From contig OY987243.1 in assembly GCA_963920765.1 (NCBI GenBank), forward strand, positions 26,159,419 through 26,223,418: a DNA stretch of 64,000 nucleotides, written 5' to 3'. The notes beneath the pieces were generated by a model. It was given only the letters and a program-made list of their open reading frames with translations, was not told the origin of the DNA and did not search any database. The translations under genes were made by a program, and so were the position numbers. Shown here piece by piece: positions 11,528 to 29,749 of this stretch (the first letter of the stretch is position 1; each line of letters opens with the position of its first letter). Origin of the DNA: Ulota crispa. Its lineage: Eukaryota > Streptophyta > Bryopsida > Orthotrichales > Orthotrichaceae.

Positions 11528-12393
11528 CCCCTAAAGCCCCAAAGTCCCCTCGGGGGACTTTCAAAATTTTGGGTAGGCTCAATTATTTACATAATTTTTT
11601 GAAACTTTTTAAGAGTGTGTAGGAATGTATAAGGTTTGTGGGATGCAAAAAATCATGTGATTATGTCACACGGTTCACAAGTTATGGGCTTTTTTGGCCA
11701 AAAGCAGTTTGAGGGGCCGCTTGGGCAAGGGAGAAAATATTGACTTCAAAGGGGGTGAGCAAGGAGGGGTTGCCACATGTTGCTCTAGTGGTCCCCATTA
11801 TTTCCTCTTTCCTTTCCAATTAGGAGGTCAGATTGGGCTTTGGGAGCTTCTAAATTTTAGAGTTTTAGAGTTTTTTAACTTCTTCTTTTTTCAACATTTG
11901 AATTACATGTTTATCTTCAAATACACCATTTGGATTTTCCATATCTAAAAATATATGGTGAGAAACTACACTCAAAAATGTCATAGTATATTTGCAAAAC
12001 TTGTCATATAGTGGCATTGCAATATTTTTTAGGATGTGTTTGGTGTCTTTGATTGCCTTGAAAATTGGCATACAAAGGTCTAATTTGATTACCTATAATA
12101 TAAAATTACAACTTCAAGGTCCGTAGTGCAAAAAAAATCAGCAAATGTTAGTCAAAGCCATCTGAAATATCAGGCACAATGGGAAAAAAAGAAACTTCTC
12201 CCTTCAAATGCTCATAACTTTCAATCAGTATTGTCAAATGTCACAAAAAATTTATCACTTCTTCTTCTACAAGTCCATTACAAGATCCTATGGTTAGATT
12301 TTCAAGAACAAAATCTTGTTGAAATTTTTGATGAACGCAGCAATAGGGACAGTTTTGAGTGGTTTTTGGAAAATGGCCTTGGTAGTTTAGGGG
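11528..12393. mobile_element. piggyBac-like element D (866 bp)
   Basis: TTAA at 11524-11527 and 12394-12397. Left end CCCCTAAAGCCCCAAAG; right end, reversed, CCCCTAAACTACCAAGG. Open frames inside (11694-11948, 12126-12410) show no transposase motif. Confidence 0.65.
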
Positions 12394-12663
12394 TTAAGAG
12401 GCATTTTTGAAGTTTTTTAATTGGGGTTGTCAAGATTATTATTAACACTAAAATAATATTGTAACTATAGGATCTTGTATATCAAGGCTTCTAGATGGTG
12501 TTGCCAAAAAAATTCCAAAAAAGTCATGTGGATGCTAAAATATTTGTGACTAAATGTGGATGAGTATGGAACTTGCTATTTTATTTGGAGCCACTAGAAA
12601 CTTGTTATGCAAATGGCAACTTTTGGGTACAAAGTTGGGAAACAACCACTTATGATAATTTTA

Positions 12664-13283
12664 CCCCTAAAGGACCAAGCCCCCTTTTGGGGGACAAATG
12701 GGATTTTGGGCAGGTACCTATGGCTAAACTACTTTGCATGATTTTTTGAAACTTTTATGGAAGATAGGGAATTCAAATATCTACATGGGCATCTAACTTT
12801 TTCTTTAGTTTGACATTTATTGAAGAAGTTAAAAATGAACTTCTGGGAAAAGGTTGAAATGGGGCAGCCCAAAAAATTCTCTAAAATTGTATTAAAAATA
12901 AATAGAAATATGAAATAGGTTCTTTAGACTTCTATATAGGTGGGGAGCTTTGAATCATTCAATTTTCATCTCATCTATGAAAATTGAATGATTCAAAGCT
13001 CCCCACCTATATAGAAGTCTAAAGAACCTATTTCATATTTTTATTTTTATTTTATACAATTTTTGAGAATTTTTTGGGCTACCCCATTTCAACCTTTTCC
13101 CATAAATTCAATTTTTAACTTCTTCAATAAATATCAAAATGAAGAAAAAGTTAGATGCCCATGTAGATATTTGAATTCCCCATCTTCCATAAAAGTTTCA
13201 AAAAATCATGCAAAGTAGTTTAGCCATAAGTACCTGCCCGAAATCCCATTTGTCCCCCAAGGGGACAGTTGGTTCTTTAGGAG
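12664..13283. mobile_element. Palindromic piggyBac-like element E (620 bp, two arms of about 305 bp)
   Basis: Left end CCCCTAAAGGACCAAG (flank TTTA), right end, reversed, CTCCTAAAGAACCAA (flank TTAA at 13284-13287). The whole element is an inverted repeat with its centre near 12973 (TTCATCTCATCTATGAA). Each arm equals the GGGCATGTACC-side terminal part of element A, so E looks like two copies of one end joined tail to tail. Confidence 0.85.
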
Positions 13284-13287
13284 TTAA

Positions 13288-14755
13288 TGTCTATCCTTAT
13301 TACTTCAAAACTAATTACTCGCTTTCCAAATCCATGATCACAATTTCACAAATGAGCTTGCAATGCAACAATCAAAGAACTACCACCTAATACTAAGAAA
13401 TTTCTAATTCCAATCATTGGCCAAAATTCATTATGAACATAGAGAATTCAATGATGGATGAATTTTGATTTGTGAAACAAAGACACTCCAAGCAAAATTA
13501 GCCCAAAAACACATCTAGATATTATTAGATGATGAATTTTCAATAGAAGGGCCCTCACTATCCAAGGAGAGATCTTGACTTTATTCTCAATTTGTTGGCA
13601 ATTTTTCCAATGTGGCAACTTGTCATAGGCTTTTTAGTGACACTATTCATCACACTTTTTAGTGTGCAACAAGCATGCTTGCAATTTTGTTGGATGATGC
13701 TATTTTGTGAGCATAACACAATGAGACATGAGAGGCAATTTGGGATTCTTTGAGCAAGAACCAATTTTCAACTCCAAATTATTGAGAAAAAAAAAAAAAA
13801 AAAAAAAAGTTTTTAAAAAGCTGATAGTATGAAATGCACTATCACAAGGTCCTATGTACACAATTACAAGTGGAATTTATTATTTTGACAAAAAAAATTT
13901 GCTCACAACTCATTGCTCACAAATCCTTGCTCACAAAGTGACATTCTCCCAATTTAGCTTCCAACAAAAATAATTGGAATGTAGTATGGAGGACATTCAA
14001 ATTGAACATGCAAGCTAACTATAAAACACAACTTCTCCAAGACTTTTTTTTAAACATTCAAATCTCCACCTTCAACAAGGTCTCAAAGTTCCCTAAACAC
14101 CAAAATTTGGTGCCTCTTGCGTTTAGGGGTTAATAGTTCAAGATATGACAAAGTCAAAGGAGATGGCTTATGCCACATTCAACTAAATCCAAACTATTCA
14201 AAGTCCAAAAATAATAATTTAATTGCAAAACATCATGGAAGACTTGCATAAAAGATTGGAAGATGTGTGGTTTAAATCAAGATGTGTGTGCAAAACACAC
14301 AAAGACCTCCCTATATTTAGCATATAAAAACTAGAATTACATGGTTAGTCCAAATTTGGTTAAGCAAGTATACCTTGCACATACTTTGCACCATCTCACT
14401 CATAATTTCCAACCTCCACTTCACTCCCTCTCTTTGAGTTTCAAAATTTGGATGGACAAACATACGTTCAATGCTTAACAAGTCTTTGCAAAGCTAAAAA
14501 TTAGCTAGTTAAGCACATTAGAACTTGTTTAATTGAATACAACTAAGACCAAGGTAGAGTTTGTACTTAAGAGTAGTTGATCTTTAATTTAGGTTGATAT
14601 GGATACACAAATACAATTTTCATGTTCTAGTTGAGACCATGACATTGCTACAATAAAACATGTCTAATTGGATACTATCCATGTGAACAACTTGCACAAA
14701 TGAATACTAACTCTAAGTCCCTACCTTGATCCCAAACTTAGTCCCAACCTTAGTC
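13288..14755. other. Intergenic with a poly-A run, a shared repeat and one orphan element end
   Basis: An uninterrupted A run lies at about 13785-13808. The segment 13818-13960 (GTCCTATGTACACAATTACA and GCTCACAACTCA) resembles 59980-60115 just upstream of the MTP gene. A right-hand piggyBac-like end (GCGTTTAGGGG, then TTAA at 14130-14133) has no identified left partner. Confidence 0.5.
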
Positions 14756-14759
14756 TTAA

Positions 14760-15663
14760 CCCTTTAAGGACCGCACCCATTTTCACAAAATCCACTAAAA
14801 ACAGGGGCTGTAAGCTTAGATGTGCAATTAACTCAAATATGGACCCATTTTCAATAATCCAATTATACAAATGGGAAGTACACCTTGTTCACTTTAAAGC
14901 ACCAAAATTTTAGCTAGATCTACCATTGGAGGTGAAACATTATAATGATTGAGCGAGCTGTATGCAGAAAATCTTTAGTGTTTCATGCTAGTGTGGATTT
15001 GAATGTTATCGCTTCATGCAAGCTTTGATTGAAAAGAGTCTTACATTTCTAGAAAGCAGGGTTTCCCACCTTTCCAACAAGACTAGTTTCACACAAAATA
15101 GACAAAAATAACAATCACAAGGTGTAGCTAAGTGGATAGAAAGGGCAAAAAATCCCATTTTTTTTGCTACCCTAAAACAATTCTACAAGAAATTTGATAA
15201 TTGTTATGGAAAATCCGATTGGTGAAAGCAATCAAGAATTGGCCTTTAATGTAGGATGACATATTTTAAAGCCAAAATGACAACACCATTTTAGTAGATT
15301 TTCAAATACTACAATTATACTACTATCGTATAGGAAAACAATACAAGCATATTTCTTAAGCAATTTTAATTTCTTTAGAATTGTGCAATTGAAATGTGGC
15401 ATTCTTGGATGTTTGATGTATTGTGTTGTTGCTTTGATCCACCTTTGACAAAAATTGGATAGGTATTTTGAAGCCACGCCGTATAAACACCATTATTTAT
15501 CAACTCACATACCCAATTGCATTGTTATTTTTTTAGATGGATGCAAAATTCTTGTGATCACATGCGTACTTCAAGACCAAATTCCAAATTATTGAGTGAT
15601 TTCAACCTACAGACCAAAAACCACTCCTAGCGACCAAAATATGGTCACGTGGTCCTTGAAGGG
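14760..15663. mobile_element. piggyBac-like element G (904 bp)
   Basis: Exact TTAA at 14756-14759 and 15664-15667. Ends CCCTTTAAGGACCGCACC and, reversed, CCCTTCAAGGACCACGTGACC. It is the same family as element K (35135-36034), which lies in opposite orientation. A minus-strand frame at 15232-15477 is mirrored by a similar frame in K. Confidence 0.8.
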
Positions 15664-15749
15664 TTAACCATGATCCCCACCTTAGTCCCAAACTTGGTTC
15701 CAACCTCAAGCCCAACCTTAGTCCCATAGTCAAGACCAACCCATATTAA

Positions 15750-15833
15750 CCCTTAAACGCCAAAGGGGACGATTTTTGTCCCCGGGAATACACAGGGGCC
15801 ATGTACCCACTGTGACACCCAGGCGTTTAAGGG
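15750..15833. mobile_element. Minimal piggyBac-like element H (84 bp)
   Basis: TTAA at 15746-15749 and 15834-15837 enclose ends CCCTTAAACGCC and, reversed, CCCTTAAACGCC: a perfect 12-bp terminal repeat in an 84-bp element. Between here and 16150 lies the 3' flank of the OTU gene, with nothing else seen. Confidence 0.8.
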
Positions 15834-16150
15834 TTAACAAGTAACCTGGACAGGTTCTACTGTATTTGTTTACAGAGGAAGTTGCTATTCAGAGATTACT
15901 CAATTGTTCCAATGCACTAGTGGGTTTGACATCACCAAGCTCACAACAGAAAATAAACAATCATTCAATTTCAAGCTCTATTTAAACAGAATCATCCAAC
16001 TTGCAAGACTGACTAACTTTTGAAGATTGCGTTTTGAATACAAGAAAAGCCTAGAAGGTTCCAACAAAGCGAGTAAAGAGAAAAAAATACTGACACTTCA
16101 AGAAAGGAGAGAGTGAAAGGTCATCGTCATCACTCCCTCACTCACTCCAT

Positions 16151-22115
<5,965 letters not shown>

Positions 22116-23570
22116 TGTCTTCGATCACCAATCAACACAACATCCGTAGGCACTAATAAATTGGCCCTCTTAAGATTTTACCGACTCCCCTTACAATAAA
22201 CGACTTTCCCTGTTTCGTGTTCAACACAAAGAAAGAAGCCGTTACGATATTTGCGTGCTGCACGTTCTTGGCAACAACGCCATACCGCACTCACGCTACT
22301 TCGTCACACTGGCACCAACTTCAATTGCCGAAATCCACTGACCTGCCAATTGTTCAAAAATCGAAGTTCCTGTTTTAGGTCAAACCTCTCTCCACACGTC
22401 CAAAAGAAACTTAAAACAAAAAACAAAACAAAACTACTACTACTACAAGTGCAGATTACATCCACGTTAGCTCTCATCATCATTCATAAAATCCTCATGA
22501 AAATTCTCAACCCTAGACCGCACGCAAACCAAGACTCCACTTCACTTCTTCTCCTTTCATGCTCTATCCCGCAACCACAACTTTCTACAACCCTAACAAC
22601 AAACACAAAAAGCCTACAATAAACAATGATCCACACAAATCAAAAATCGCAACCCTCGAAGTTGCGAATTACGCTCTCAGCTAAGTTAAAACAGAAACTA
22701 AACAAACAAAACAATGGCTTCCTTTATAAAAATCTAGCCATTCGACTTCCAAGCTCACTCACTCACTCACACTAACTTCCACGGAAACCAATTCGTCACG
22801 GCACAAGCTCCCCGATCACAAAGCCATCGTTCACCAAACCCCCGCCCCTCGCCATTTTGCAAAAAAAAAAGGAAAAAGGTGCTGTAGATGAGAACCTAAC
22901 TTAACTTCGAAATAAACCTCGGATCCAGTGAATTCAACATCGTCGCAGACCACACTTGATCCACAAGAGACGAATCTTAACCATAAAAGACAGGATCTAT
23001 TCTACACCAAATCGTATGAGAAATTCCGCAAACGAACCTGTAAAACTTGAAGAGGAAGGCAAGCAGCGTGCAGACCCTAACTAAGCTTAAGTTAAGCGAT
23101 GGCGATGGCGATGCTGTTGTGGCTTGTGCGGAGAGAGAGAGACCGGAGGGAAACCAGAAGGGGAACCAGAGGAAACCGGAGGAACAAAGGCACCCTGGAA
23201 TACTCTTCTTCTACTAGTAAGTTACTAGTAAGTTACTACTACGTTACTAGTTACAACTACTGAGCAATAATATATAACCATTTTCTATCGGGGAAGAAGA
23301 CAGATATACAGACAGGCCGAAAGGGCTTCCAGAAAGAACGGAATATCTTGGTATTAAGCTTAAATATTTCTGGTTCCTGGTGCCCTCGACATATTATAAG
23401 CCCACCACCGACTTCGACGTCTGTCACGTTTTCTTTCTTTCAGCGAGCAGGCCCTCTGTTTTTCCCGTGATATTTTGGTCCTTTGTTTTTTCTTGTCCTA
23501 AAATTCAGATTTGAAATGGGGAAATCTCATGTTATAACAATTAGGGAAATTTTTAGGGAAAATATCAAAA
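22116..23570. promoter_or_regulatory. Upstream region of OTLD1 (5' UTR and promoter, unresolved)
   Basis: Richer in GC than the surrounding DNA up to about 23470. It contains AACCCTA telo-box-like strings (near 22509, 22588, 23071), CACTCACTCACT and an ACTAGTAAGTTACTAGTAAG short repeat near 23214-23250. A 5' UTR intron is plausible but I cannot fix its borders. Short plus-strand frames here show no motif. Confidence 0.4.
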
Positions 23571-24552
23571 GGGGATTGATATGTTTACTACACCCTTTTA
23601 GCTTTTCTACCACCCTCTTAGGATAAATTTTAGATTTTTATCATCAAAAAGCTGAATTTGAGAATTTGGAATTCAAATTTGGAATTAGAGATTGTGATTT
23701 AGTTTAAAATCATAAAAAGGTTCTAATTGAACAACACCCAGTGAAAAAGCTTATCTGTTTTTGTAAACAAAAGTAAAAGTAATAACTTTCCCCTAGCTAA
23801 GCTTTCTCATTGGGTGTTGTTCAATTACAACCTTTTATTTATGGTTGTAGACAAAATCAAGGTCTCTAAGTCCAATACTAAATTTCAAATTCTCAAATTC
23901 AACTATTTGATGGTAGAAATCTAAAATTTACCCCAAGAGGGTGGTAGAATAGCTGAAAGGGTGTGGTAGACATATCAATCCCCATATCAAAAATGCCCCT
24001 TAGTTCTGTCAAAATATCAAATATGCCCCTATATTATACAAAATATCAAAAATATCCATGGTTTGTGTAAGAATATCAATTGTACTCCTACTATAGTTAT
24101 TTTTGAGAATATCATTAATACCCCTAGTTTTTTGTGCCTCTTTACTGCAATTTTTTTTAAACATAAAACCAACAACAAAAATTACTATGTAATAATTGCA
24201 ATGGCTTTGATCACAATAGACTTATATGCAAACACCTTATATAGAACTTAAAGAACTTGCTTCCAAGATTTGGCTTGCATTCAACTTACATCTAGTTTTT
24301 AGATTTTCCATTATCATCCAAATATTTACAAAAATATGCAAAAAGAGACACAAGAGAATTAGGGATATTTTTTGTAAATCAAATAATACAAGGGTACATT
24401 TGATGTTTCATAATAATTGAGGGTCTCAAAGAACTAAAGGTATGATTGATATTCCTACATAAAGCTAAGGGTATTTTTGATATTTCAAATAATATAGGGA
24501 TATATTCAATATTTTGAAAGAATGAGGGGTAATTTGATATTTTCCCTAAATT
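23540..24552. mobile_element. AT-rich inverted-repeat element with nested FB2 foldback copy 1 (23571-23983)
   Basis: Outer ends TTAGGGAAAATATC and, reversed, TTAGGGAAAATATCAAATT. The interior is a ladder of degenerate AATATCAAAAATGCCCCT repeats. Nested at 23571-23983 is FB2 copy 1: ends GGGGATTGATATG and, reversed, GGGGATTGATATGTC, two arms of about 190 bp around a short loop with ATTGGGTGTTGTTCAATT. Confidence 0.65.
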
Positions 24553-25352
24553 TAATCCACATGTATGTACATATAAACATGCATTTCAAGTTAATTTTGA
24601 ACTACACTTAATGAAATAAAACTATAAATTCCAAAAATAGTAGAAAGGCGGTAGAAACCTGTAGGACTAACTAAATCAAATTGCCTTGTGACCATTATGT
24701 AAACACAAATAAAATAAATAAATTATTAGTACACTTTTTCATAACAACTCTTGTCAACTTACATCAATCAAAATGAATGCTGATTTGATCTTTGAAGGAT
24801 CAAGAAAATCAATTTAGAACTTGTGTCTTAAAAGAAATTCCAAAGGTCAAACAAGGATATTTGTGTTCAAATCTAGATTTTTTTTACAAATAAATGTAAT
24901 GCTTTTCAATATGAATCGCTTCAAATAGATTTAATGATCACAAACAAAAGTTTACCATTGGACATTAAAACATTGTTTAATATTTGAAAGCACACTTAAA
25001 AGTAAAAGTTTATCACACAAAAATATTTCAATATGTTTTAGAATTTCACTAAAATATGAAGCTCACTAAGTTTTAATATTTAGAGTTTTTCCTTAAATTT
25101 GGTGTATTGATCATCTTCTCTCTTGCTATGTTCTTTAAAGTTGATTTTGCAATTGTCACCAATCAATGTATGTTTAGCATTTCTTTGATACTTTTGAAAA
25201 ATAAAGCATCCCAATATGTTTTTATAGTGGATTTGTGCCAAATTTTGCTCGATTATTTGGAGTATAGATTGTTGGTATATAAAGGCTTATCCATTAATTT
25301 CATATTATTTATTTTGTATCACACAAGCTCGCACATACATATACATATACAT
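24553..25352. other. Intergenic, nothing recognised
   Basis: AT-rich. Ends in a short ACATAT microsatellite next to FB2 copy 2. Confidence 0.35.
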
Positions 25353-25763
25353 AGGGAATTGATATGTGTATCACATCCTTTCAATTACTGTACCACACGC
25401 CAGAGTAAATTTTAGATTTCTACCATCATAAAGATGAATTTGAGAATTTGGAATTCAGATTTAGACTTAGAGACCGTGATTTAGTCTAAACCACAAAAAA
25501 GTTGCAATTCAACAACACCCAATGAAAGAGCTAATTTTTTTTTACAAACAAAAGTAAAAGTAATACTTTTCTCCCTAGCTAAACTTTTTCATTGGGTGTT
25601 GTTGAATTGCAATTTTTTATATGGTTCTAAACTAAATCATGGTCTCTAAGTCCAAAATTGAATTCCAAATTCTCAAATTCTGCTTTATGATGGTAGAAAT
25701 CTAAAATTTTCTCTGAAGGTGTGGTACAGTAATTGAAAGGGTGTGTACACATATCAATTCCCT
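25353..25763. mobile_element. FB2 foldback element, copy 2 (411 bp)
   Basis: Ends AGGGAATTGATATGTGTA and, reversed, AGGGAATTGATATGTGTAC. Arms of about 190 bp pair along their length; it is inserted in an ATATAC microsatellite. Confidence 0.8.
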
Positions 25764-25952
25764 ATATATATGTATATTTATATGTATATGTATATGTATA
25801 TGGTACAAAATGAGTGAATAGGGTATTCAAATTTTGAGTTACTCTTTGTATTCAAAGCTATTAAAGACTAAGGAAATGAAACACACTAAAAAGGTTATTG
25901 GAAATACAAATGTTACCTTGAGACCTTTTTTGAGTGTTGGTAGAACTTTTGA

Positions 25953-26207
25953 ACCATTAGGAAAAATTTGGGCCCTCAATAAGGCCTTGAGTTCCCAAGC
26001 ATGGGAACCTTGGGCCCAAACCCCCTAACCTTAGAAATTTTGCAGGTCGACGTGGCACCATTGGTGACACATCATTTTTAATTTAAAAAAATCAAAGAAA
26101 TTTCTACCTTTTATTCTAAGATTTTATTTATTTTTTAATCCCCACATCGGGAACCAAATTAACAAAAAATTTAAAGGCCTTATTGAGGGCTGAATATTTT
26201 CCTAATG
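25953..26207. mobile_element. MITE-like inverted-repeat element (255 bp)
   Basis: Left arm CATTAGGAAAAATTTGGGCC then CTCAATAAGGCCTT; the right arm is its imperfect inverse. Probably related to the element at 3822-4263. Confidence 0.6.
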
Positions 26208-28506
26208 CTCACATGAAAATCTATTTGAATGTGAATCACAATGAGTATTCAACGACAAAAGAAAGTATAATATTTATGTGTTATTTAGTGGACGCATGTG
26301 ATTCACATTTTATTGCACTTGGAGCTCCTGTCATGCATATAGTGTTTTTTGCATCTTTACGCAAAAAGGAATCCACATTGCAAGACCTACTTGAAGTCAA
26401 AATAACTCAAGATATTAAAATAATTTAGGAACTAATATACTATGCTTTACTAAAGTATTTACAATTTCTCTTGTGTCACCAATGGTGCTAAAACATTGAA
26501 GGAGATATAATAGCCTCAAATAAAAATGATTGGCATCCGTGTTTACATATTCAATTTACTTGCATTAGGTCACAAAATAAATCAAAATGTAACCTGTTGG
26601 TTCATATAAAAATAAACTCGAGTACCAATTTTTGACTTATTGTATGTTACTGAATTTTGTTGTATGGTATGCAATGTACGTCATAGCTCTAAGAAGCATC
26701 TACATCATTTAACAACAATCCAAATCTCAACAGATTTCTCTTTGTCTCCTTGGCACTAATTTCTAAAGAAACACATGGGTAAAGCTTGAAAAAAACATAT
26801 ATTGTCGTCCACGGTCTTCCCTTATGACGTCAAAGTTGGATTCATTTTTTTGTAAACACCCAATCTAAGCAAGTAGCAATACACAAACAATAGTTCACAA
26901 AATTTGGGAAATACAACTCACAATTAATGTGGAGAACAACATAAAAAATAAACACCTATAACAAAATGCCTTCATTTTTTTTTGCCTACGAATCAAATTT
27001 GGAATCATTTTTGAAAACAATTTTATTTAACATATCTTCTTTCCATGAAAATTTGGGTTGTATAAGTGTTTTCTTCAGTCAATATAGCCATGTAAAAAAA
27101 GCGTTAAACAACCTAAAACGTAATAAAAAAGAACTAAAAATATGGTATCAATCAACAATGTAATTTATTAAGGTTTGAAACTCTTTATCAAAGGGTTCCA
27201 AAATTGGTTAGCAAGAAAAGAAACTTCATTTTTTAACGGTGGTTTCAAGAGTTTTTTAAAAACCTTTTCTAAGGTTTTTTCATATGAGAGTCCCCATGCT
27301 TTCAGTTTTCTCACACAATAGAGTCCATGCTTGCACTTTTGCACACCTTGTCAAGTGTACAAATTTTTTGTGGTTTTCTCAAGAGCAAACATAAGGAAAT
27401 TTTTTGTGCTGGTTTGGGATTGTCAAACTTAGGGGTGGTTTACACTATATCTTATGTCCCGTATCCCATTGAAATATGAGAATCTAATTGGTGTAAAGCC
27501 AAAAGTTGGGACTTGGTCCTTCTCACTAGTTCCAAGTTTCATGTCTTGGTTGCTTACATTGCAACACCTTTTGAAAGTTTTGGCATCAAAGAAGATGAGA
27601 CTTCACCCAAAATTTGGATCAGCTGTTTTATTGAACCCAATTTTGAGCTTGAGTCCCACCAACATTTTTGCATAGAATTTTCAAGACTTTCTTTAGTACT
27701 CCTTTTTTCTCTTAATAACTCAACTAAGTTGGGGTTTGACATTGAGGTGGGACTTGCAAAGATGGGGCATAGGATATATAACTACAAGAAAGTAAGACCT
27801 AATCAACAATATTGTGTTGATTCAGACCTCTTGATTAGGACATTTTGAACAGAGTAGTGTTGGTTAGGACATATGTGTGTTGATTAGGATCACTTGATTA
27901 AGACAGACTTTCTCCTAGTGATAATGTGAATAACACCTTAGACATACTGTGATTAGTCCCTTAGAAACAACACACAAGTTTGCATTTTTTGAGTTTTCCA
28001 ATGCTTGGGTCAACATGGGAGTTTTGTTTAGCATGAGAAATTTGCCATTTTTGCAAAGAAAATGCCTTGAGGAGGAATGGAACCTTTCGTGAAGATTTAT
28101 TTGGAGGATTTTCTCAACTAAGGTAGTGTGCTCTAATTGCGATCCTCTCAAATAAAGCACCCCATAGGTAATTTAGGAATGGATATGAAGTGGTCCTTGA
28201 ATTGACCGTTTAAGTCATAGAAGAAAAGGTATATTCTCTTGCAAGAGCCAATCACACTCCTTGGTTTCACCTCATCACTTCATAAGTTGCAAGGGGACAA
28301 TTTATGAGAGACCTAGAGTCACAAATAGGTGTCCACTATAAAAAACTTTGAAAATTCATCAACAATTCAATAATGCTTCATAAATATGAAAAAAATCGTG
28401 TTACATTTAATATCTATTTTTCTTTATTTGAAAATTAGGAAATTTTTTATTCTTGTCTTGAAAAGCCCATGAAAAATCAGATCAACTCTTAAAGTGACAA
28501 TTTTAG
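26208..28506. other. Intergenic, no gene recognised
   Basis: Open frames at 26183-26428, 26966-27163, 27454-27848 and 27915-28160 show no family motif or splice-supported extension. Around 27790-27910 the phrase TTGATTAGGAC recurs several times as a degenerate short repeat. Confidence 0.4.
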
Positions 28507-29236
28507 AGCATACTATGATAATTGTACCCATACTTGAGCGGTCCCTAATACTGCACTTTATGTTTAGGGTGTTCTCCACACACTCTTGAACCCAAAGTGG
28601 ACCAGTGAATGTCACTTGCACAAGCAAATATTGCCACATGTCAACTTAAGAGCTAGTTTGCATTGGGAGGGTCAAGATTGGGACAATCAAGTACATGTAT
28701 AGGAACACATCCAAACAGTTTCAAGAATAATCTAGAGTTGCTAATAGGGATCCTATGAGTTGCAATTTTGCCCTTTAACCCTTAAGCGTCTGTTGGGTGG
28801 CTGTGGCATGCCCACACTGTAGCTTCAATAGTGTTTGTAATGTAGCTTCAATAGTGTTTTGATTAATGGGCACCAATAGTATTGCTTCTAAAAATTTCAA
28901 AAGTCAATAGTGCATGCTGACCTCATGAAAATTGTAATAAGGGCAACTCGAGACCTAACACCATGATATTGAATTTTCTCACACTTTGGGTTACCTAAAA
29001 ACATGAGCGTATTTGATAAGATTGTTATTTACCTTCTATGATGGATCATATGTTTACGGTCACTTTGAAAAAAAATAGATAAAAAGTGACTTTTTTCTAT
29101 TATACATAATGTTTTTTCAGGGCTAGAGGACAAAAAACGTCCTCATGGGCGTTTAAGGATTTATGTAAATTAATCTACAATACCGTTTTCACAAAAAATA
29201 CGCTATAGGATAGCTTGTTGAAAGGGCTAACCCAAA
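28507..29236. mobile_element. MITE (family of 47977-48376) interrupted by piggyBac-like element J
   Basis: 28507-28774 and 29165-29236 together align, inverted, with about 48060-48376. Between them sits element J. The far left end here is degenerate (ATAATTGTACCCATACTTGAG). Confidence 0.7.
28779..29159. mobile_element. piggyBac-like element J (381 bp), nested
   Basis: Flanked by TTAA (28775-28778) and TTTA (29160-29163). Ends CCCTTAAGCGTC and, reversed, TCCTTAAACGCCC. Relative of element I. The uninterrupted host sequence at about 48110-48125 shows a single target copy (TAAA). Confidence 0.8.
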
Positions 29237-29299
29237 ATATGGTTCGGTGGTCTCTAAAGTGTTAAGTTAAGGGCAGAAAGAGAGGAGGACCAAGGAAAA

Positions 29300-29710
29300 A
29301 TGTGTCCACAAGTCAAGCGAGCAAGAGAGAGAGGGGGGACTGGGGGAGTGGACGGCGACGACGACGGCGAGAGACTGGACGGCGGTCGTCTCTCCCGACT
29401 AGTCTAACGCCCGCTGTTAGGCGGGGGGGTGCGTTCGTCGTCGTCGTCGACTCCCCTGCTCCTGCAGCGACAAGCGGCCCCCGGTCTGTCCTCTCTCTGC
29501 TCTGCCTGTCTGTCTCTTTCCTTCCCCTCATGTCCCTCACGCCATCGCCACCATTGCGCTTTTCCTGCTCTTTTCCCTGGACCTCAACTTGCCGACACTC
29601 CTCCTCCTCCTCCCCCTTCGGGACCTCGTCCCGAGCTCATGGATCCCTTTTTCTGCGCCCGCTTGCGCCTCTTGTTACTGCTGAGCCTTGTGTTCGAGGG
29701 CGTTAGTTAA
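29300..29710 (+). promoter_or_regulatory. Leader of the RPK2-like gene with three upstream ATG frames
   Basis: Upstream frames: 29300-29407 (35 codons), 29530-29706 (58 codons) and 29639-29710 (23 codons). The last encodes MDPFFCARLRLLLLLSLVFE followed by GVS, which looks like a classical signal peptide. These frames could restrain translation of the main frame, or the third could be a spliced first coding exon (see the receptor kinase entry). Confidence 0.55.
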
Positions 29711-29749
29711 TGCCCTCCCCGCTCGCGTCCCCTTTCGGAGGTCGGGGAG

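Noticed and set aside
13785-13808. Poly-A run as the tail of a retroposed gene
   Set aside because: No upstream coding remnant or target duplication could be seen.
27454-27848. Overlapping plus-strand frames of 73 and 111 codons
   Set aside because: No family motif; not conserved elsewhere in the window; weak coding character.
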